DNA of 46,532 nt from Herpetosiphonaceae bacterium (lineage in GTDB: Bacteria > Chloroflexota > Chloroflexia > Chloroflexales > Herpetosiphonaceae). Of the stretch, positions 8,456 through 16,444 are shown in pieces. The translations under genes were made by a program, and so were the position numbers. The stretch spans positions 1 to 46,532 of the forward strand of contig JABXJS010000008.1 of assembly GCA_013538855.1 (NCBI GenBank), written 5' to 3'. Under the pieces are notes generated by a model. That model saw only the letters and a list, made by a program, of their open reading frames with translations, searched no databases and was not told the DNA's origin. Every line of letters starts with the position of its first letter. Positions within the stretch are counted from its first letter, which is position 1.

Positions 8456-9349
8456 CTACCAGGCGGGCGGATCGCTGGCGGGGAAGGTCTGATCGACGGC
8501 CTCGTCGGTCTGGCTCAGCTCTTCGGCCTTGTGCTCGCGGGCCTCGGCCTTCAGGCGCTCGCGATAGCCCTCGACCTGCGGCTCCTCGTACTGCTTCGAG
8601 CCCGGGGCGGGCACATCGTTGAGCTTGCCGCCCGCCTCCAGCGACTGCGTGCCCGCGCCAATCTCCGACGACTCCATGATCTCCTTGAAGTGCTTGAGAT
8701 CGTCCTCGACCTGCACCTCGGGAGCCGCGCCAAACACGCGGGCGATGGTTGCGCCGATTGCTCCGGCGGGCGGATGGTAGTCGAGCGACACGTGTACGGC
8801 GGTCGAGCCATCCGAGTTGGCATTGAAGCGCACACAGCCCTCGTTGGGCACAACCGAGCCAGGCCGCGAGCGCCAGCTAATCAGCTTGTTGGCCTCGAAG
8901 TCCACGATGTCGGCGTCCCACTCGACGTGCATGCCCAGCGGAGCCTTGGCGACCCAGTGCGAGCAGCCATCCTGGTGCAGCGTGACCGACTCGAGGTGCT
9001 GCATGAAGCGCGGCAGGTTCTCGAAGTTGCTCCAGAAGCGGAACACCTCTAGCAGCGGGCGCTCAATCGTGATGTCTTTGCTGACGTGGATCGCTGTGCG
9101 CGTGAGCGTCTTCGGCGCGGCGGCGCTGTCGGCGCTGGCCTGCTCGCCCGCGGCGGTGGAGATATCGAGCGCCTGATAGACGTTGCAGTGGCCGGTCCAG
9201 CCGCGCTGAAGCAGCGGCGCGCCCAGGGCCACCGCCACGAGGCTGCCAGGCAGCGAGCGGCGCGTCAGGCCATAGGCCACCAGCGCGCTGCCGCCAGTGA
9301 CCGAGGCCAGGCGCTCCCAAAAGTTTACATTTGTATGTGCGGATGTCAT
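8456..9349 (-). CDS. DUF2892-like membrane segment fused to SRPBCC domain
   Basis: A 297-residue protein. Residues about 8-65 resemble a DUF2892/YgaP-type membrane domain (ERLASVTGGSALVAYGL, then a second hydrophobic stretch). An SRPBCC domain (about 85-235) carries the same signature as the other two in this window: FRFWSNFENLPRFMQHLESV, SHWVAKAPLGMHVEWDADI and DYHPPAGAIG. The tail is charged and ends in DQTFPASDPPAW, a C-terminal motif I know from many stress-associated bacterial proteins. The ATG at 9349 is preceded by AAGGAG. The upstream in-frame start (9376) overlaps the stop of the SDR gene. Only 26 bases separate it from that SDR gene, so they form an operon. Confidence 0.88.
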   Translation of the reverse strand: MTSAHTNVNFWERLASVTGGSALVAYGLTRRSLPGSLVAVALGAPLLQRGWTGHCNVYQALDISTAAGEQASADSAAAPKTLTRTAIHVSKDITIERPLLEVFRFWSNFENLPRFMQHLESVTLHQDGCSHWVAKAPLGMHVEWDADIVDFEANKLISWRSRPGSVVPNEGCVRFNANSDGSTAVHVSLDYHPPAGAIGATIARVFGAAPEVQVEDDLKHFKEIMESSEIGAGTQSLEAGGKLNDVPAPGSKQYEEPQVEGYRERLKAEAREHKAEELSQTDEAVDQTFPASDPPAW

Positions 9350-9375
9350 CGCTGTAACTCCTTTCTGAAGCATCA

Positions 9376-10158
9376 TCAGCCTTGCAGCAGCGACTCAGCG
9401 CCATCGATCCAGACCTCGCTGCCGGTGATGTGGGAGGCTGCGTCGGAGGCCAGGAACTGGACCAGCTGGGCGACCTGCTCTGGTCGGCCTGGCTGATCGC
9501 CGGTGAGCGGCTGCGAGCCTTCGGGGTACTCGACACGGATGCCGATGCGCCCGCGGTCGCGCTGCTGGGTGTTGTCGTCGATCTCGGTATCGATCCAGCC
9601 AGGGCAGATCACGTTGACGCGCACGTTGGCGCGGGCCAGCTCGATCGCGAGCATCTTGGCCATGGCCACCTGCGCGGCCTTCGTCGCCGAGTAGGCGGTC
9701 GCGCCAGTGTTGCTGAAGATGCGCGTGCCGTTGACCGAGGCCGTGATGATAATCGCACCGCCCTGCTGCTTAAGATACGGCACGCTGTACTTGAGCGTCA
9801 GAAATGTGCCGGTGAGATTGGTGTCGATGGTGCGCCGCCACTCGGCGGGCGTCAGCTCCTCGATTGGTGCCCAGACACCGTTGATGCCGGCGTTGGCGAA
9901 CACCACATCGAGCTTGCCCCAGCGCTCGATGATCTGCGCCACAGCGGCGTGCATCTGCTCCGGCTCGGTGATATCGGCATAGAGCGGGAGCGCATCGCCG
10001 CCCTGCGCGCGAATCTGCGCCACGACGGTGTCGATCTCCTTGGACGTATGGCCCAGGGCGGCGACCTGCGCGCCAGCGGCGGCGAAGGCCAGCGCGGTGG
10101 CCTTGCCAATGCCCGAGCCAGCGCCAGTGATCAGCGCCACCTTATTGTTCAACTGCAT
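9376..10158 (-). CDS. Short-chain dehydrogenase/reductase
   Basis: A 260-residue classical SDR with TGAGSGIG at 11-18, NAG in the fourth strand (89-91), Ser141, and Tyr156-x3-Lys160 in YSATK. PG near 195 and a normal C-terminus (SEVWIDGAESL) indicate a full-length enzyme. GGAGGGG lies 6-12 bases before the ATG at 10158. The open frame continues upstream, but that extension runs antisense through the HAD gene and is not real. It is the first gene of a two-gene operon with the DUF2892-SRPBCC gene. Substrate not predictable. Confidence 0.93.
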   Translation of the reverse strand: MQLNNKVALITGAGSGIGKATALAFAAAGAQVAALGHTSKEIDTVVAQIRAQGGDALPLYADITEPEQMHAAVAQIIERWGKLDVVFANAGINGVWAPIEELTPAEWRRTIDTNLTGTFLTLKYSVPYLKQQGGAIIITASVNGTRIFSNTGATAYSATKAAQVAMAKMLAIELARANVRVNVICPGWIDTEIDDNTQQRDRGRIGIRVEYPEGSQPLTGDQPGRPEQVAQLVQFLASDAASHITGSEVWIDGAESLLQG

Positions 10159-10284
10159 AGATGCCCCTCCAAACGAGCATGTTCTAGCCAATAAGGTAGG
10201 CAATTTATGTACCAGCAGCGCGCCTCTGGCATATCCTGTGCTTGAGCAACAGCAAGCCTTTTCAATAAACGGAGGAGTACACCG

Positions 10285-10944
10285 ATGCCAATACACGGAG
10301 TCATATTTGATGTTGATGGTACGCTCGTTGACAGCAACGCGGCCCACGCACACGCCTGGCACGATGCGCTGGCCGAGTTTGGCCATAGCGTGCCGGTTGC
10401 GCAGATTCTGCCGCTGATCGGCATGGGCGGCGACAAGCTGCTGCCGGAAGTCACCAAGCTCGCCAGCGACAGCCCCGAGGGCCAGCAGATTCGTCAGCGC
10501 CGCGCCGCGATCTTTGAGGAGCGCTATCTGCCGCACATCGACGGCCTGCCCAAGGTGCACGAGCTGCTGACAGCGCTCCAGCAGCGTGGCCTCAAGCTCG
10601 CCGTGGCCAGCTCGGCCAAGCAAGACGAGCTGGTGCCGCTGCTCAAGAAGGCCCACGCCGCCGCTATCCTGCAGCGCCGCACGTCGTCCGACGACGCCGA
10701 CGAGTCCAAGCCCGATCCAGACATTGTGCAAGCCGCGCTCGACCAGCTCAAACTGCCGCCAGAGCAGGTGCTGATGATCGGCGACACGCCCTACGATGTG
10801 CAGGCCGCCCACCGTGCAGGCGTGGCCTTCATCGGCGTGCGCTCCGGCGGCTGGCAGAGCAGCGACCTTGAGGGTGCGATCGCGGTCTACGCTGATGTGG
10901 CCGAGCTGCTGGCCAACCTTGATCACTCGCCGCTGGCCGACTAA
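10285..10944 (+). CDS. HAD-superfamily hydrolase (phosphatase, subfamily IA)
   Basis: A 219-residue HAD hydrolase. Motif I DVDGTLVDSN has nucleophile Asp9 and acid/base Asp11. Motif II is ASSAKQ, motif III the lysine of SKPDPD, and motif IV GDTPYD. The helical cap lies between motifs I and II (about 17-80), as in beta-phosphoglucomutase and phosphoglycolate phosphatase relatives. The substrate is not defined by the sequence. GGAGGAG precedes the ATG. It is divergent from the SDR operon, with a 126-bp shared promoter region, and is followed at once by a strong terminator. Confidence 0.92.
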   Translation: MPIHGVIFDVDGTLVDSNAAHAHAWHDALAEFGHSVPVAQILPLIGMGGDKLLPEVTKLASDSPEGQQIRQRRAAIFEERYLPHIDGLPKVHELLTALQQRGLKLAVASSAKQDELVPLLKKAHAAAILQRRTSSDDADESKPDPDIVQAALDQLKLPPEQVLMIGDTPYDVQAAHRAGVAFIGVRSGGWQSSDLEGAIAVYADVAELLANLDHSPLAD

Positions 10945-10988
10945 AGCAGCGCAGCCCCGCTCGCATAGCGCTGAGCGGGGCTGCTGCT
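10945..10988. terminator. Hairpin between HAD and DJ-1 genes
   Basis: Stem gcagccccgctc (10951-10962) pairs with gagcggggctgc (10973-10984), and the flanking agcagc/gctgct extend it. It begins directly after the HAD stop and lies between two convergent genes, so it may serve both. No T-tract is evident. Confidence 0.65.
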
Positions 10989-11001
10989 AGAGCGGACTAG
11001 C

Positions 11002-11568
11002 CTACGCGCCGCGCTGGCGCTCGTGGCGGCCCTCGCCAAACTCTTCGATCATCTTGCGGTTGAAGGCTGGAATGTCGTTGGGATTGCGGCTAGTCACCAG
11101 GCCATTATCGACCACAACCTCTTGATCGACCCAGTTCACGCCAGCGTTCTTCAGGTCAGTTTGGATCGTGTGGTACGACGTCATTGTGCGGCCTTTGGCC
11201 ACGCCAGCGTCGATCAACGTCCAGGGGCCGTGGCAGATCGCCGCAACCGGCTTGCCAGCGCTGAAGAAATCGCGCACAAACGCCTGCACGTGCTCATCGC
11301 GGCGCAGGTGATCGGGGTTCATCACGCCGCCAGGCAGCATCAGGCCGTCGTAGTTGCTGGCCTGCGCCTGATCGACGGTGATGTCAACATCAATCTCCTG
11401 GCCCCAGTCGGTCTTGTCCCAGCCGCGAATCCGCCCCGCCTTCAGCGACACAATGTCGATATCCGCGCCAGCCTGGCGCAGGGCGTCGCGCGGCTTCAGC
11501 AGCTCGCTCTGCTCGAAGCCATCGGTGGCCAGAATTGCGATGCGCTTGCCTTGTAGCTCGTTTGCCAT
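11002..11568 (-). CDS. DJ-1/PfpI family protein (YhbO/PfpI-like)
   Basis: A 188-residue member of the DJ-1/PfpI superfamily. It has the nucleophile elbow AAICHGPW with Cys112 and His113, the N-terminal acidic residue of DGFEQSEL, and MLPGG before the elbow. The PfpI/YhbO subgroup has been described as proteases, glyoxalases or deglycases and is often stress-induced. The ATG at 11568 is preceded by GGAGGG. A longer in-frame start (11706) adds a segment without family similarity and is rejected. Confidence 0.92.
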   Translation of the reverse strand: MANELQGKRIAILATDGFEQSELLKPRDALRQAGADIDIVSLKAGRIRGWDKTDWGQEIDVDITVDQAQASNYDGLMLPGGVMNPDHLRRDEHVQAFVRDFFSAGKPVAAICHGPWTLIDAGVAKGRTMTSYHTIQTDLKNAGVNWVDQEVVVDNGLVTSRNPNDIPAFNRKMIEEFGEGRHERQRGA

Positions 11569-11851
11569 TGAACCCTCCAGTTCTATTCTGCTTGTAAATA
11601 CGGTATGACCAGCACAGCGCAGCAGATTAGGCGCAGCGGGCGCTGATGCGGCCCGGCTGGTGTCGAGCCAGCGCGCCAGCGTGCAGCGCGTGCACTGGAT
11701 CACCATTAAGCTTTATGAAGCAAAAACGAGGCCAGCGCCATGGCCTGCATCTTGCCCAGGCTAGCCGTAGTACCGCCAAGGTGGTAGCGCCGCCAAGCCG
11801 CCACAGCGCGCAGCGCAGCGCAATCCAGCCCAAGCATCAGAGGAGGTTGCT

Positions 11852-12232
11852 ATGTCCGATCCGAACCGGATGCGCCCATCAGACGAGCAGTCATTCAAGC
11901 GTGATCTTAACCCTGACCAGTTTCATCAGCCCACCGACGCCAACATGGACACGGCCTTGCAGCACAAAGATGTGCACCAGCGCATGCAGCGCCTCAGCGA
12001 CGACGAGCTGCGCCGCATCCCGGTGCTCAAGCCAGGCACGCGCCTGCAGCAGGGGGCGGTGTACATGGATCTGCTGGCCGAGAAGTGCGCTGAGTTCAAG
12101 GCGATGGGCGGTGAGACCGCCGACAAGGATCACCTCTACGTGCCCAAGAACGAGACCGACTATGTGCTCTGGAATCGCCTGCTGGGCATCGACAACCCCG
12201 CCCGGCTCGACGAGGCCGAGCGCGGCTCCTAG
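11852..12232 (+). CDS. Conserved hypothetical protein (RIPVLKPGTRLQQGAVYMDL type)
   Basis: A 126-residue soluble protein. The N-terminal third is polar and probably flexible (DLNPDQFHQPTDANMD). The C-terminal part contains LSDDELRRIPVLKPGTRLQQG, then YMDL, and near the end YVPKNETDYVLWNRLLGI. I recall this combination from unnamed proteins of stress-tolerant bacteria, where similar IPVL..G.RL.QGA.Y.DL segments occur. No function is known to me. AGGAGG sits 6 bases before the ATG. It lies upstream of the mgtC-like gene (84-base gap, same strand). Confidence 0.75.
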   Translation: MSDPNRMRPSDEQSFKRDLNPDQFHQPTDANMDTALQHKDVHQRMQRLSDDELRRIPVLKPGTRLQQGAVYMDLLAEKCAEFKAMGGETADKDHLYVPKNETDYVLWNRLLGIDNPARLDEAERGS

Positions 12233-12315
12233 AGCCACAAACGACCGTTATCGATCAACCAGCAAGGGAGGCACAGGTGTGTCTCTCTTGTTTTGGTTTA
12301 GCAAGGAGCTGCTGC

Positions 12316-12789
12316 ATGGTCGATCTGCTGCATCTTGAGGATTTGTACATTTTGATTCAGGCCGCGCTCGCCCTGCTCTTTGGCGGCCTGATCGGCTGGG
12401 AGCGTGAGCACAGCGGCAAGTGGGCCGGCCTGCGCACGCATATGCTGATCTGTTTTTCGGCCACTATGATTGTGCGGGTTGGTCTCTTGCTCATCGACTA
12501 TGTGGACAAGCGCGTCGCCTTCGACATCTTGCGCAACGACCCGATCCGCATCATCGAGGCGATCATCAGCGGCATCGCCTTCCTTGGCGCTGGCACCGTC
12601 TTCCGCGACCCAGACGCCGAGCGCATGCGCGGCCTGACTACGGCGGCCTCAATGCTCGCCGTCGCATCCATCGGCATCGCGATCGCTGTGGAGCGCTATG
12701 CGCTGGCCTTGGGGATGACTCTGCTGGTGCTGTTTGTGCTGCACGTGATGGATCGCTTTGAGCAGCGCTGGTTCGACAAGGCGCGCTAG
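12316..12789 (+). CDS. MgtC/SapB family inner-membrane protein
   Basis: A 157-residue membrane protein with about four hydrophobic helices. It carries the MgtC/SapB signature: GGLIGWEREHSGKWAGLRTH near the N-terminus, AIISGIAFLGAGTVF in the middle, and RGLTTAASMLAVASIGIAIA after it. Family members are linked to magnesium homeostasis and, in pathogens, to control of ATP synthase or acid survival. The soluble C-terminal domain of longer MgtC proteins is absent. The ATG at 12316 follows AAGGAG by 7 bases; the 13 extra in-frame residues upstream are not family-like. Confidence 0.92.
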   Translation: MVDLLHLEDLYILIQAALALLFGGLIGWEREHSGKWAGLRTHMLICFSATMIVRVGLLLIDYVDKRVAFDILRNDPIRIIEAIISGIAFLGAGTVFRDPDAERMRGLTTAASMLAVASIGIAIAVERYALALGMTLLVLFVLHVMDRFEQRWFDKAR

Positions 12790-12971
12790 TCGGCCACTCC
12801 GCACGCAGCGCGTGCGCCAGCACAAAAAGCCGCGCATGGCCATCAGCGCGCGCTGCGCCACCAACGCCAGCACCGCTGTCCGCTGAGCGGCCGAGCACAA
12901 AACCAGCACCAGCCGCACACGTGCGCACGGCTAGCCATCTACATCTGATCGCGTGGAAACAGACATGCACT

Positions 12972-13013
12972 GCGCCGCGTGGCCGCTTGATAGCTCAGGC
13001 GGCCACGCGGCGC
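12972..13013. terminator. Bidirectional hairpin between mgtC-like and chaB-like genes
   Basis: Perfect 15-bp inverted repeat gcgccgcgtggccgc / gcggccacgcggcgc with a 12-base loop. It lies between the convergent mgtC-like and chaB-like genes, 17 bases past the latter's stop. There is no strong T-tract. Confidence 0.65.
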
Positions 13014-13030
13014 ATGGGCGATACGATAGC

Positions 13031-13237
13031 CTAGGTCTCGGTGCGATGCCACTTGCCATCGTCGCCTTTGGCATACTTCTGCTCCACCGCCGACCAGGCC
13101 ACGCGGTGGGCGCGCGACTCGTCGTGGTTGTACTCGTCCCAGGCGCTGTTGAACGCCGCCTGATAGATCTCCTGGGCGTGCTTGGGCAGATTGTCGCGCA
13201 CGCGGTCGGGCAGATCGCTGATCTTGGCATAGGGCAT
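13031..13237 (-). CDS. ChaB family protein
   Basis: A 68-residue protein with the ChaB pattern. DLPDRVRDNLPKHAQEIYQA is followed by FNSAWDEY, then RVAWSAVEQKYAK, ending in GKWHR. ChaB was named as a regulator of the cation exchanger ChaA, but stand-alone ChaB-domain proteins are common and their job is unclear. CAAGGAGG precedes the ATG at 13237. The longer frame to 13360 runs into the topoisomerase promoter region and is rejected. It is divergent from the topoisomerase IB gene, with a shared 124-bp upstream region. Confidence 0.92.
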   Translation of the reverse strand: MPYAKISDLPDRVRDNLPKHAQEIYQAAFNSAWDEYNHDESRAHRVAWSAVEQKYAKGDDGKWHRTET

Positions 13238-13361
13238 AGATTCCTCCTTGTGTGATACGCTCCAAAAGCTACGCTCAGCGCACGAATCAGCAGAATATAT
13301 GCCACTCGCTTGGCATCTAGATTGCTCTGCACGCTGCACAGCACAGCAGGAAGGAGCCACT

Positions 13362-14459
13362 ATGCCAACACGTCGGACGCGTCGACGACGGCAGCCAGAG
13401 ATCTATGGCGATCCGGTCGCCGCAGCCAAGGCGGCCAAGCTCGCCTATGTCAGCGATGATCAGCCAGGCTGGAGTCGCCGCCGTCGCGGCAAGGGCTTCA
13501 GCTACCACGACGAAGCGGGCGCGACGATTCGCGACGAGCAGACGCTGGCGCGCCTCAAGGCGCTGGCCATCCCGCCCGCCTGGAGCAACGTCTGGATCTG
13601 TCCCGACCCGGCGGGGCACTTGCAGGCCACCGGCTACGATGCGCGCGGGCGCAAGCAGTATCGCTACCACGAGCGCTGGCGCGCCGCCCGCGATGCGGCC
13701 AAGTTCGCCCGCATGCTCGACTTTGGCCACGCGCTGCCGACGATTCGCGCCCGTGTGGCCGCCGACTTGCGCCAGCGGGGGCTGCCGCGCAGCAAAGTGC
13801 TGGCGACGGTGGTGCGCCTGCTGGAGGACACGCTCATTCGCGTTGGCAACGACGAGTACGCCCGCGCCAACAAAACCTACGGCCTGACCACCATGCGCGA
13901 CCGCCACGTCGATGTCCAGGGCAGCCATATCATCTTCAAGTTTCGCGGCAAGCACAGCATCCGCCACAAGATCGAGCTGACGGATCGCCGCCTGGCGCGC
14001 ATTGTCAAGCAGTGCCGCGACCTGCCAGGCTACGAGCTGTTTCAGTACCTCGACGACGACGGCGTGCGCCAAGATGTCAAGTCCAACGATGTCAACGCCT
14101 ACCTGCACGAGATCACCGGCCAGGACTGGACGGCCAAGGACTTTCGCACCTGGGCCGGAACGATGCTGACCGCGCTAGAGCTGCGCGCCTGTGCGCCGTG
14201 TGCGACCAAGACCGCCGCCCAGCGCACCGTCGTCGCCGCGATTAAGGTTGTCGCCGAGCGCCTGGGCAACACGCCGAGCGTCTGCCGCAGCTGCTATGTC
14301 CACCCGGCGGTGATCGATACGTTTATGGATGGCGCGATGCATGCGCTACTCGACAGCGCTGCGGCCGTGGTAAGTGATGATGCCCACGCCCTCGACGCCG
14401 ACGAGCAGGCGGTGCTGCATCTGCTGCAGACGGCTACGGCAGCAGCACAAGATCGCTGA
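13362..14459 (+). CDS. DNA topoisomerase IB (poxvirus/bacterial type)
   Basis: A 365-residue bacterial-type IB topoisomerase, which relaxes supercoils through a 3'-phosphotyrosyl intermediate. The N-terminal domain contains IPPAWSNVWICPDPAGHLQA and GRKQYRYHERW. The catalytic domain has RVGNDEYARANKTYGLTTMR, KFRGKHSIRHK, FRTWAGT and the active-site Tyr312 in SCYVHPAVID. AAGGAG lies before the ATG at 13362. The stop overlaps the convergent membrane-protein gene by 26 bases. In bacteria TopIB often sits in stress-type gene sets, as it does here next to chaB. Confidence 0.95.
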   Translation: MPTRRTRRRRQPEIYGDPVAAAKAAKLAYVSDDQPGWSRRRRGKGFSYHDEAGATIRDEQTLARLKALAIPPAWSNVWICPDPAGHLQATGYDARGRKQYRYHERWRAARDAAKFARMLDFGHALPTIRARVAADLRQRGLPRSKVLATVVRLLEDTLIRVGNDEYARANKTYGLTTMRDRHVDVQGSHIIFKFRGKHSIRHKIELTDRRLARIVKQCRDLPGYELFQYLDDDGVRQDVKSNDVNAYLHEITGQDWTAKDFRTWAGTMLTALELRACAPCATKTAAQRTVVAAIKVVAERLGNTPSVCRSCYVHPAVIDTFMDGAMHALLDSAAAVVSDDAHALDADEQAVLHLLQTATAAAQDR

Positions 14460-16362
14460 GCGTTGTGCGGGCTTGGCCAGCGCCAGCGGTGACCGGATCA
14501 AGGCGCAGCTTGGCAATCGGGCCGCGCCAGCTCGGCAGGGCCGCCAGATCGAGCCGGTACAGGTGCGGCTGGCCATCGCCGATGAGCGGCCAGCTGATCG
14601 ACTGCGCCTCGGTTGCGCCGCCGCCGGGGGGAATCCAGTAGAACTGCGCGTGCTGATCGGCGAGGCTGGTAGTCAGCGTCACCTCCAGCGTGCGCCAGTC
14701 GCCAGCGTCGAGGCGCAGCGGCGGGCTGACGAAATGCGGATCAGCGCCGGGGATAAAGCTCCAGCCGCCATCCCAGCGCGTCGCGTCGATGAAGTTGGGC
14801 AGCCAGCCGAGCGTCCAGTCGCGCCAGTGCCAGGCGGGCTGCTGCGCGGGCAGCGGCGACAGCAGGGCGTACTGGGCCTCGCCGAGCGTGCGGCTAACGT
14901 GCGGATCGAAGGGCCGCCAGCAGTCGCGCACCGCCGCCTGATCAAGGTGATAGCGCTCCAGCAGCTCAGCTGGCGGATCAAGCACCGCTGCGTTGATCCA
15001 CACGTGATAGCCAGCGCCGATGGCATCGCTGATCGCGGCCTGAAACGTGGGGCAGGCCCGCGCCCAGTTGCCGGTGTCGAGGCTCAGCGGCAGCACGTTG
15101 GGATGCGCAAACTCAAAGCGCAGGTACAGCTCCTGCAGGCCGTTGGGCACGATGTAGAGATCGTCGGGCGCGCCGGCGGCGGCTAGCGCTGTGACCACGC
15201 GGCGATCCGCATCGGTGGCCGGATCGCCGCTCGTCTTGATCAGCCAGCCATTGCGCAGCAGCAGCGTGAGCACGAGCGCGGCCGTGGCCCACTCGGCCCA
15301 GCGGCGCTGCGGGCGGGGCAGCGTGGCCAGGCTCAGCACCAGCAGCAGCGTCAACGGCGGCAGGCTGGCGATCCAAAACTCAATGTTGTCGGCCTCCCAC
15401 CAGGTGAAAAACACACCGTAGACCAGCAGCCAGAGCAAGGCCAGCAGCGTAGGGGCCTGCCAGCGCCGCCACAGCGCCTGCGCGCGCCACAGCAGCAGCA
15501 GCAGGCTGAGGATGATCACACCTGCGCCGATGCCTGGCGACCATGTTTCGCTCCAGCCGTGCAGCATATCCGTCACGGTCTTGGCCGAGAGCGGGCCGCC
15601 CCAGAAGCCGGTCGCAGCGTACTCGAACAGCCAGCCGCGCACGGCGGCCCAGGAGCGGAAGCCGCTCCAGCCGAACATCACCAGCGCATAGATGCCGCCG
15701 ACCAGTGCGGCGGCCATCAGGGCATACAGGCCCAGGCCGCGCCAGCGCTCACGCCACGAGGTGGCGGCAGGCCAGGCCGCCAGCCACCAGCCCGCCAGCA
15801 CCACCGCCGCCCAGAGCACATTGGTCTGATGAAACAGCATCGCGCCAGCGTGGAGCAGGCCCAGCCAGGCCCAGCCAGCGCGCCACGTCGGCCGCTCCAG
15901 CAGCCGCAAGAGCACCAGCAGCGCGGCGATCAGAAACAGCGTCGCCAGGGTGTAGACCTCGACCTCGACGGCGTAGCGCCACCAGGCGAACGCCGTGCCG
16001 AGCAGCCCTGCGCCAAGCAGCGCCAGCGTCCAGCGGCCGCTCAGCCGCCGCAGGCCCAGCAGCCACAGCAGCACGCCGAGCGCCCCGGCCACAGCGTTGA
16101 CAATTTGCAGCGGCAGCAGCGCCGGACCAGCGTAGCCCAGCCAGCGCGCCACGTGCAGCGCCGCCGAGCCAAGCGGGCCATACAAAATATGGTGCGGATG
16201 AAACGTTTCGAGGAGCGGCTTGGTCTGCACGGCGGCGGCGTAGGAGTACGCATCGAAGGTGTGCACGCCGGTGAGCGTCGCCAGATACACCAGCAGCACG
16301 CCGAATCCTACCGCCATCCCTGCCAGCCAGGGCCGTTGTTTGATGCGCAGCATCCATTCCAC
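14434..16362 (-). CDS. Polytopic membrane protein, GT-C glycosyltransferase-like
   Basis: A 642-residue protein. The first 380 residues hold about ten membrane helices. After the first helix comes a loop with THTFDAYSYAAAVQ and ETFHPHHILYGP. An acidic residue in this first loop is typical of GT-C (Dol-P-sugar or ArnT-like) transferases. A soluble region follows from about residue 380. Its last 110 residues look like a beta-sandwich with FVSPPLRLDAGDWRTLEVTL, resembling carbohydrate-binding or lectin-like modules. The donor and acceptor are unknown, and other membrane families are possible. GAGGTGG lies upstream of the ATG, just beyond the terminator of the subtilase gene. Confidence 0.7.
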   Translation of the reverse strand: MEWMLRIKQRPWLAGMAVGFGVLLVYLATLTGVHTFDAYSYAAAVQTKPLLETFHPHHILYGPLGSAALHVARWLGYAGPALLPLQIVNAVAGALGVLLWLLGLRRLSGRWTLALLGAGLLGTAFAWWRYAVEVEVYTLATLFLIAALLVLLRLLERPTWRAGWAWLGLLHAGAMLFHQTNVLWAAVVLAGWWLAAWPAATSWRERWRGLGLYALMAAALVGGIYALVMFGWSGFRSWAAVRGWLFEYAATGFWGGPLSAKTVTDMLHGWSETWSPGIGAGVIILSLLLLLWRAQALWRRWQAPTLLALLWLLVYGVFFTWWEADNIEFWIASLPPLTLLLVLSLATLPRPQRRWAEWATAALVLTLLLRNGWLIKTSGDPATDADRRVVTALAAAGAPDDLYIVPNGLQELYLRFEFAHPNVLPLSLDTGNWARACPTFQAAISDAIGAGYHVWINAAVLDPPAELLERYHLDQAAVRDCWRPFDPHVSRTLGEAQYALLSPLPAQQPAWHWRDWTLGWLPNFIDATRWDGGWSFIPGADPHFVSPPLRLDAGDWRTLEVTLTTSLADQHAQFYWIPPGGGATEAQSISWPLIGDGQPHLYRLDLAALPSWRGPIAKLRLDPVTAGAGQARTTLSDLVLLP

Positions 16363-16364
16363 CT

Positions 16365-16404
16365 CTAAAAACCATACACGCGACCTGCAAAGGCCGCGTG
16401 TATG
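16365..16404 (-). terminator. Intrinsic terminator of the subtilase gene
   Basis: On the minus strand the stem catacacgcg / cgcgtgtatg (16373-16404) encloses a 12-base loop and is followed by gTTTTTag. It lies about 40 bases past the subtilase stop and directly before the start of the membrane protein gene, which it should insulate. Confidence 0.85.
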
Positions 16405-16444
16405 CTACCACGACTCGCGCCGTGCTCCGTGCGCCGAGCTACGG

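Noticed and set aside
10159-10926. N-terminal extension of the SDR at 9376-10158
   Set aside because: It runs antisense through the HAD gene and has no family similarity; GGAGG before ATG 10158 fixes the true start.
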